Shown here: positions 57,645 to 64,000 of the stretch, one piece after another
Layout: the number at the start of each line of letters is the position of its first letter
How positions within the stretch are numbered: the first letter of the stretch is position 1
DNA from: Cryptomeria japonica
Lineage: Eukaryota > Streptophyta > Pinopsida > Cupressales > Cupressaceae
Length of the DNA stretch: 64,000 nt
Direction of reading: 5' to 3'
NCBI RefSeq assembly: GCF_030272615.1
Contig: NC_081413.1
Location: 160,392,849-160,456,848 of the forward strand
The notes under the pieces: generated by a model
What the model saw: only the letters and a program-made list of their open reading frames with translations
Told to the model about the DNA's origin: nothing
The model's database searches: none
Translations under genes and position numbers: made by a program

Positions 57645-58782
57645 TGTTACAACTTATTAGATTGCCATTAGTTTTATGTCAAAGTTATACTATATACTCT
57701 AGTCGGTTATCTATTACCAAAATATTCAGTTGGTATGTACAGTCTAGTCAGTTATAGAAGAAAGCAGTCACAGAATGTAGTATACACTGAGCTATCTACT
57801 GAGTATCTTTACATGTTTACCAAGTAGCAAAGATGACACATCAAGTTGATTTACACCGAGTGAAATGTGTTACCAGATTCATTGAACCTAGACATGCACA
57901 TGAAAATGTGTTACAAGATCGAGGCACATCTAACCATTATCACATTGGAAATTGCACTTAAAGATTGTGTATGATTTTGAGGTTATCTAACCAATGAAAT
58001 ATTTTGCATGGTTATTCATTCAATAAATCATGTTCGTAAGATCGAAGCAATGAATTGGATCACCATCATAAGAGATCTATTTATACAACATGAGTTAAGA
58101 GTTAAAGGTGTGTTCATGAGTGTAAGAAGACTGTTATAGAAACATAGAGGTCACTGAGAAGGTTTTTAGAGAACAGTCGAAGAACAGAGTAAACAGAAGG
58201 ATTTACCGAGTTACTATATGGGTTACTGAGGTATGCTATAAGAAAGGTAATCTATTTTGAGCACATAAAATCTACTATAACATTTCAGATGTAAAGTTGC
58301 AGATATTTGTAATGATTTTACTGTAATATTGTGAAGTTGAAAGAGAAACCTTTAATAGGGTAAAAGACTCTAATCAAGTCTATAAATTGTAAAGCCTCTA
58401 ACCAGGTACAACATTTTAGATGAAGTGTTGTAAAATCCTTTAGCAAGGTAGATCTAACAGATCTTGTTACTCCTAACAGGGTAAGCTATCAGAAATAGCT
58501 AAAAATGTAGCTCTAATCAAGCACTCTTTATTATTGGAGTAGTGAAGTTGTGGGTGTCATCCCCACTGCAGTTTTTCTCTCTAACCAAGAGTTTTTGCAT
58601 AACCAAAATATATGTGTTATGGAGTGAATCATGTATGATTGTTATCTATTTGTTAGTTTTACATTATGTTACTGCACTATTCGGTTTATGCATAATAGTA
58701 AAGATATTGTTGAAGAAATGTTTTGAAGTATTGATTCACCCCTCCCCTCTCAATACATTAGCTTTCCATATTGGGCCTAACA
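57645..58782 (+). repeat. E2 3' LTR (1138 bp, complete)
   Basis: It starts TGTTACAAC and ends GGGCCTAACA, giving TGTTA...TAACA inverted termini. The last 277 bp match the truncated 5' LTR. It is followed by the G3 fragment TATGCAAGG. Confidence 0.85.
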
Positions 58783-58795
58783 TATGCAAGGTCCA

Positions 58796-58818
58796 GCCCC
58801 ATGGTGGGCACCAAAATG
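58796..58818 (-). promoter_or_regulatory. G3 primer-binding site
   Basis: The minus strand, just inside the 5' LTR end GTCGACA, reads CATTTTGGTGCCCACCATGG. The TGG start is five bases inside. It is not initiator-Met type; the ACATTTTGGTG junction matches G1. Confidence 0.65.
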
Positions 58819-59389
58819 TGTCGACTTGAATTTCATCCTCTGAATGTTACCTGCAATAAGTTAGTTTCACAAAATACTAGTGGAAATGCTACAGGAAATC
58901 CAAACTCAACCAATGAAACTGCATGAAATACATATGAAATAAAATATTAATATTACCTTCATGACTTATGTCTTATTGTGTCCTAACTCCACCATTCTTG
59001 ATTGTAGATGGTGTGCTCTCAGACAATGCACTGATGACTTCCAAGATGGCATATGAAGAATGGACTGATAACTTGTAGTTAACTGATACTATGATATGCA
59101 ATACTACATGATTTTGCTAAAATGATTATGCTAAATGATATTATATGATAATTGCTATTTTCTATTTGCTATTTGCTATTTGCTTCAAAAATTCATGGAT
59201 GCATATGATTGATTTTTAAGACTAACTCTCTCTCAACTGAAGCTCTTGACTTTACAGACCTTGAGAGGATTAGATGATGTGGCTTAGATCAACGGTCATG
59301 ATCAGATCTATAGATTTGGATGGTTGTGAGCAAAGGTGAAGGTTGAGAGAAAGGGGGAAGGAGAAGACAAGTGTCACTCATCTCACCTT

Positions 59390-59604
59390 TGTAGTACCCC
59401 TACCCTAGACAGCTTTATAAAACCGGTTTGACCTTGGTTGACTTTTTATGTGGCAATCTTGAATGGTTGAATTACCATGAGGTAATGTTTAGTCAGATAT
59501 TATGATTATTGTGCGTATCTGTTAATGTGCTTTCACATTGATTCTTATGTAAGTTTAAATTGTCCTCCTGATTCTTGTTATTAATCTCGAGCTAACATCT
59601 TCAT

Positions 59605-59671
<67 letters not shown>

Positions 59672-62600
59672 TTGTCTGATTCTTGGTTGCAGGAGATTGC
59701 AGGTACAGTACCGCCTAGGTGTAAGGTTCGTCTTTACCTAGATTCACAGGGTTGAGTATACCTCTTTCATCTTTAAAATTTGGGTTAGGTGGTCGTAAAA
59801 CCTTCAGTTTACCCTAGTCATACTCAAATGAGCGTCGCTTGTGTTCCATCAGTTTTCTTTTCATTTGGGTTTGCGGGTCGGGTAATTGGTTGGCTTACTT
59901 GTTTTGTGTGCTTGGCGTGTGGTAAATAGAGTATTTAACCCTAAGTATTTATTTTGATTTAATGTATTCATTTACACATTAGTAATTGAGGAATTAAAAT
60001 AAATAGGTTTCTTTTATGTGATTAATCATTAATTAAAAAGATCACCCTATTTATGTTTGTAGTGAGTTTAATTTAATGGTTAATTTTAAATAACGAATTT
60101 ATTCAGTTTATGCATTTTAAAAAGGAAAGATTTAAATTTATTTGAAATAGAAATAATTTAATCTCTTTTGCTTTCTGGAATAGAAAGATTAATTTTAATT
60201 ATTTAAGAAAATCAATTTTGATTAGAAAAGGGAGTTTTATTCATATTTATTTTATATAGTGTGTAAGATTGATTTTGAGAATTTAATTTAATTAAAAATA
60301 TTTTACCTTCATTAATATTGTGAAATGCAACTATTAGCTTTGTTAATTAAAAATTAAATGAGGGAGAAAAACATTTCTTTTAATTAACTAAATTAATAAT
60401 CTCAATGCATAAACAATTCAACTATGACATAAATCCATAAACTTAATTAATTTATTAAATTAAGTTGCAAGTTGCATGATATTAGAAATATATTTTTATT
60501 TAAATTTTAGTGAAAAAATAAATTAGATTAATTATATTTATTGTTCCTAGAATTTTAAATAAATAAATAAAAGAATAAATAAATAAATAAAAGAATAAAT
60601 TAAAAAAAAATGAATAAAAGAATTAATTGGAATTAAAGTATTGTTTTAATTCTTTATTTAGAAAATTAACTAATTTGCATGAGAAAAGAAAAGAAAGAAT
60701 AATGATTTTTAATTATTGCATGTTAGCTTATCTTTTGTTATAAAATTAGAAAATAAAATAAAATTACTTTTATTCTAAATTTAGGTTTTTTGAGAAAAAG
60801 CTATTGAACCTAGAATTTTAGTTTAAATAGGGAATAGGTCTTTATTTTAGATACACAGGAATAGGTCAGGAATTTAGGTGAAGAAATTTATTGGAAGCTT
60901 ATTGCAAAGATTATGGCTCTTCTACAAATTTCTTCCAGGAAAGCTATACCAGGTTGGGTGGCTTCTTTGATTTGTTGGTTTTTAAGAAAATAATTCTATT
61001 TTTCTCTTCTGGTTAATTCAGGTTTTGATTTAAAATTCTTGCCTGATGTTAATTTTCTAGTTAATGGGAGTAATTTAATTTTGAGAAAATTAAGGAAATT
61101 ATTATGAAAAAAATTATTCTCTCTTGTTGATTTGTTTTGATAGTCCTTTAAATAAATCTCTGTGAAATTAGTTGATTTCTTTAGAAATAAATTTAATTGT
61201 GAATTAAATTTATTAGTTTGTCTAGTTTAAAGAAAAAGTAATTGGAATAAAATTCTGTGAATGGATTTTATTGAGTTGGGAATTTTATTTCTATGTAAAT
61301 TTTGTCAAAGGGGTTTTAATGAATTTGGAAATTATTTACATGTTTTAAAAAAAAAAATAATAATTAAAAATAAATAAATAAATAATAATAATAATAATGA
61401 ATATATTATAACATATTAAATTTAAAGTGGGTTTTAAAATGTTTAATTGTTTTATTAAATATTAGTTAATATATATTTTAAATATATGTTAATCATGATA
61501 ATTGATATATTAATATATATATATTAATTAATACTTAATTCGTTAATATTGTGTATTATTAAATTATTAATTGTTTATATTTTTGGGGATAAATAAATAT
61601 ATAATAATTAATATTTAATTTTGGTATCTATTTTATTGAGGAAGTATCTTTTTTGGAAAAAGATAAAATATTATTTTATTGGGAAAATTGTTGAAATGAA
61701 ATATATTTATTAAATTGATAATTTTTAAATAATATTTTATTCAGGAATATATTATATGATATGCTATTTGAATTATTGGAAATTTAATAATGTATCGTTT
61801 GGAAAATTGGTAAGTTAATGAGATTTTCATTTAGTAAAATAAATTGTTAGTTTATATTTTTCCTTTGTATTGAGACATAGACAAATGGACTATTGCAATT
61901 GTGGTATTGTATTCTCCTCGTTATGGTAATTTTTTTGTTAATGTATTTTGGAAACTTAGATCATTTAGACAACTTGATCGACTTTTATTGTTTAAACCAA
62001 TAGGAAAGAAGATTGTCCTTTTTTGGTTATTGCATATGCAAGTTTAATTTTTGTATTCGCTTTTGTTTAAAGTAATGGCAAGGCCTTGATATGTTTGTTT
62101 GGATCCTGTCGTTTGGTTGATTTGGGGTACCTGTTTATGTCTTCGGTTTCTAGTTTGGTTGTTGCCTTGTGATGGTGTTTTAACTAGTCTTGTTCTATAT
62201 GCGGGTGTCGAGTGGTGATTTGTGGTTGGCCATAGCGGGTCAAGTCTCTAGTTAGAGTACTGTCAGGCAATGGACCTTGTATTAGCTTTTGATATGTTCA
62301 GTTGGATCCGTTTCTTTGTAGGGATCATTTATGTAATTATTGACTGATGTGGTCAGTTGTTTGTTGGTATGATTCGCCTTGATGGTAGGAATGTAAATGA
62401 TATGAAACTTATGTACCCTTAACTTATTTAATTATTAGAGGGGTCTTGCAGTTGAGCAGACCTGGAGATGTAGCCCTCTAGGGGTGAACTCCAAGATCAT
62501 TTTGGTGTTATGTGTTGCTTTTGTTCTTATGTTTCATGTTTTAGTGTTAGCATGTATGGATGGCATTTTGATACAATGTGTAAGTGGGTTAGATGAAATT

Positions 62601-63123
62601 AATTGTAATGCATGTTTTCAGTCATCTCTTTATGCAGTAATGTGGTTCATGAAAGAGTGTAGTTGATTTGTAGAATGTATTCTATAATTGTTAAGGAAAT
62701 TAAGTATGCATGGAAAGATCTCATTAGTTTATGATGAAATTCAAGTGTGTTATTAAATTGGATGCATGACTAAAATTTTAATGAAAAGTATGGACGAAGG
62801 GTATGAATAAACTTTAATGGATGAACTTTATCTTGTGATCTATATTTTGTCTTGCTGAAAGAAATTATCCTTGTTTAAGAATTTTCTCATTATTAAGACA
62901 ATCGACTTATTGGATTAATTAGCGTAAGTTAAGTTAAATGTGGAATTAAGTAATCACATTGGGAAACTCTTTCAGTGATAGTTGATGTCTTCTGCTATGT
63001 AATCTATACTTTGATATCTTATTGTATCTTTATGTTGTGTCTTATTTAAAAAAAAAAAAATTGTTGCGCTCCATTCGTGTGTTTTAGCTTTATCCCTTCG
63101 AGGTTTCCTGGCGGGGCATTACA
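59390..63123 (+). mobile_element. Solo-LTR-like insertion (3734 bp) in the G3 5' LTR
   Basis: It starts TGTAGTACCCC and ends GGGGCATTACA, with TG...CA and imperfect inverted ends. ACCTT is duplicated at 59385-59389 and 63124-63128; the left G3 LTR has a single ACCTT at the same place. The interior is AT-rich non-coding DNA with no gag or pol motif, and I see no internal direct repeat that would mark two LTRs. This suggests a very long solo LTR, although a non-coding element cannot be excluded. The 60-codon frame at 62484-62666 has no motif and I do not call it a gene. Confidence 0.8.
59607..59669 (+). repeat. (TA)n microsatellite
   Basis: About 31 uninterrupted TA dinucleotides inside the solo-LTR-like insertion. 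Confidence 0.97.
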
Positions 63124-63733
63124 ACCTTGATTGGGTTGCTGACTGAGAGAATCTAGGGATGGTTGGAGAATATTTAGGCATGATAGGACAAGTGGACTCA
63201 AGTCCTTCCTAAGATGTAGGGGGTGTTGGAGAGAATATAGAAAATGGTTATGAAATATGTGTACGTACACAATTTTCATTAAATTTGGTGGTTGAAGATA
63301 AATGAAAAATTAATATTTAAGAAATATTAATTTCTTTAGCCACATGTTTGACGAGTTGGCAAAGGGAAGATGAAGTGGAGATGAAAGGTGAGTTGGAAAA
63401 CAAAGATTAAATAATTTAAGAAATTATTTAATATTTGAGACTATAGGATAGGAGAATAACTATTAAATATTAGATATTTAATTGTTTGAAGAGGATAATT
63501 AAATATTAGATATTTAATTAACTTGGTTAAAAGAATAATTAAATATTAGATATTTAATTAATTAGAAGAATATGATAAATGAATTAATTAATAAAATATT
63601 AATTAACATAAAGACACGAAAAATGAATTAAATAATTAATCTTTTCAATTTAACTATTTAATAGAAGAATAATTGTTAAATAAATATTAAATATTTATTT
63701 AATTGCTCATAGCCAATTTTTATGTGTATACAG

Positions 63734-64000
63734 TTATTATGTTATTTTTATAGATTATGCAACCAGAAAAATATGAGTATATTTCCTAAAACAAAAATCA
63801 GATGTTTTTGAAATGTTTAAGAAATAAAAAGCTTTCGTTGAGAATGAGACAGGCAAAAGGTTGAAGTGTCTCAAATCTGATAATGGAGGCGAGTTTTCTA
63901 GCAAAGCATTTGACAATTACTATTATTTCAATAGAATCTGAAGGCAAAAGATGGTTCCAGGAACCCCACAAGAAAATGGTGTGTCTGAGAGAATGGATAG
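63734..64000 (+). pseudogene. X integrase core, continuation, cut by window end
   Basis: From 63735 the frame reads YYVIFIDYATRKI, stop, VYFLKQKSDVFEMFKK, stop, KAFVENETGKRLKCLKSDNG, then GTPQENGVSERMD at the window end, the copia integrase core. It completes the gene interrupted at 28378 by G3. The two stops (TGA, TAA) lie where Trp is typical. The rest of X continues right of the window. Confidence 0.85.

Larger units (their letters stand above)
44384..58782 (+). mobile_element. E2: non-autonomous LTR element, sister of E1, split by copia Z
   Basis: Remaining parts are a 5' LTR fragment (44384-44662), initiator-Met primer site, ORF1 (44725-45162 and 52419-53333), ORF2 (53886-57057), polypurine tract (57632-57643) and full 3' LTR (57645-58782). 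No pol motifs are present outside inserted Z. The 5' LTR keeps only its last 279 bp, and no target duplication is visible, so a deletion removed the left end together with some G3 leader. Domain order and ORF2 sequence match E1. Confidence 0.85.
28379..63732 (-). mobile_element. G3: giant Tat-like Ty3/gypsy element with an opposite-strand extra gene; hosts E2, Z and a solo LTR
   Basis: On the minus strand: 5' LTR (58819-63732, enlarged by a 3.7-kb insertion), primer site (about 58796-58813), E2 with Z inserted into the leader, a 2.1-kb leader (42230-44383), gag, protease, linker, reverse transcriptase, two RNase H-like domains, integrase, a spacer, a plus-strand plant mobile domain gene, a motif array, polypurine tract (29506-29520) and 3' LTR (28379-29505). 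Two RNase H domains and extra ORFs after pol are known traits of the Tat lineage. TTATT flanks the element (one base away from TG/CA on each side) within the X integrase gene. Pol has frameshifts and stops, so the copy is inactive. Confidence 0.85.
58819..63732 (-). repeat. G3 5' LTR (about 1175 bp) interrupted by a 3.7-kb insertion
   Basis: 58819-59389 and 63124-63732 together match the left LTR 28379-29505. The right part carries an extra AATTAACTTGGTTAAAAG-type repeat near 63520-63570. The insertion 59390-63123 is absent from the left LTR. Confidence 0.9.
19748..64000 (+). mobile_element. X: Ty1/copia element split twice by later insertions, runs past window end
   Basis: X-derived sequence is 19748-20579 (LTR, primer site, gag start), 27337-28378 (rest of gag, protease, integrase start) and 63733-64000 (integrase continuation). 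The first gap is E1, with ACTCT duplicated at 20575-20579 and 27337-27341. The second gap is G3, with TTATT at 28373-28377 and 63734-63738. At both gaps the amino-acid sequence expected for copia continues across the insertion, which shows insertion into a once-contiguous gene. Confidence 0.85.

Noticed and set aside
58506-58782. A short 277-bp LTR for E2 starting at TGTAGCTC
   Set aside because: No purine tract precedes 58506, while a canonical tract and TGTTA...TAACA termini define a 1138-bp LTR starting at 57645.
59940-61860. Coding potential in the AT-rich interior of the solo-LTR-like insertion
   Set aside because: No long open frame or domain on either strand; composition is typical of non-coding LTR DNA.

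Overview
This window looks like intergenic DNA from a very large, repeat-filled plant nuclear genome. A gymnosperm (conifer-type) genome is my inference from the depth of nesting, the long low-GC LTRs and the mix of decayed Ty1/copia and Ty3/gypsy elements. I see no host single-copy gene, rRNA, tRNA or CRISPR array that I can support. Nearly everything is LTR retrotransposon in successive layers, with one patch of satellite and foldback DNA.

Layout. (1) 1-4993, minus: the 5' half (LTR, primer site, gag, protease) of a Ty3/gypsy element G1, cut by the window edge. It sits against a cysteine-rich ORF remnant at 4995-5405. (2) 5404-6893: a tandem array of about 138-bp self-complementary units, then a large hairpin and a GTAT microsatellite. 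(3) 7341-11422 (perhaps to 12048), minus: a decayed Ty3/gypsy element G2, truncated in integrase. (4) About 12300-14245: the 3' end and LTR of another gypsy-like element, low confidence. (5) 14245 to about 19746, plus: a Ty1/copia element Y, decayed mostly by C-to-T stop codons. (6) From about 19748 to the window end lies one nested complex. A plus-strand Ty1/copia element X starts at 19748. Its gag is split by a complete minus-strand non-autonomous element E1 (20580-27336, TSD ACTCT). Its integrase gene is split by a giant minus-strand Tat-like gypsy element G3 (28379-63732) and resumes at 63734-64000.

Inside G3, the region just after the primer site is interrupted by a second non-autonomous element E2 (44384-58782). 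E2's ORF1 is in turn split by an intact, young Ty1/copia element Z (45163-52413, TSD CAAAT) with an uninterrupted 1377-residue gag-pol. The right LTR of G3 carries a 3.7-kb solo-LTR-like insertion (59390-63123, TSD ACCTT). The left LTR of G3 preserves the same site empty.

The least ordinary content is as follows. E1 and E2 form one family of pol-less LTR elements coding for a coiled-coil/multi-zinc-knuckle protein and a large unidentified second protein; E1's polypurine tract and LTR start nearly match copia Y. G3 carries an opposite-strand plant mobile domain gene, and both G3 transcription units have leaders containing the same roughly 22-nt motif array. Copia Z has five quasi-palindromic boxes in a 2-kb leader. 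Copia Y shows a stop-codon pattern that points to deamination of methylated CHG cytosines.
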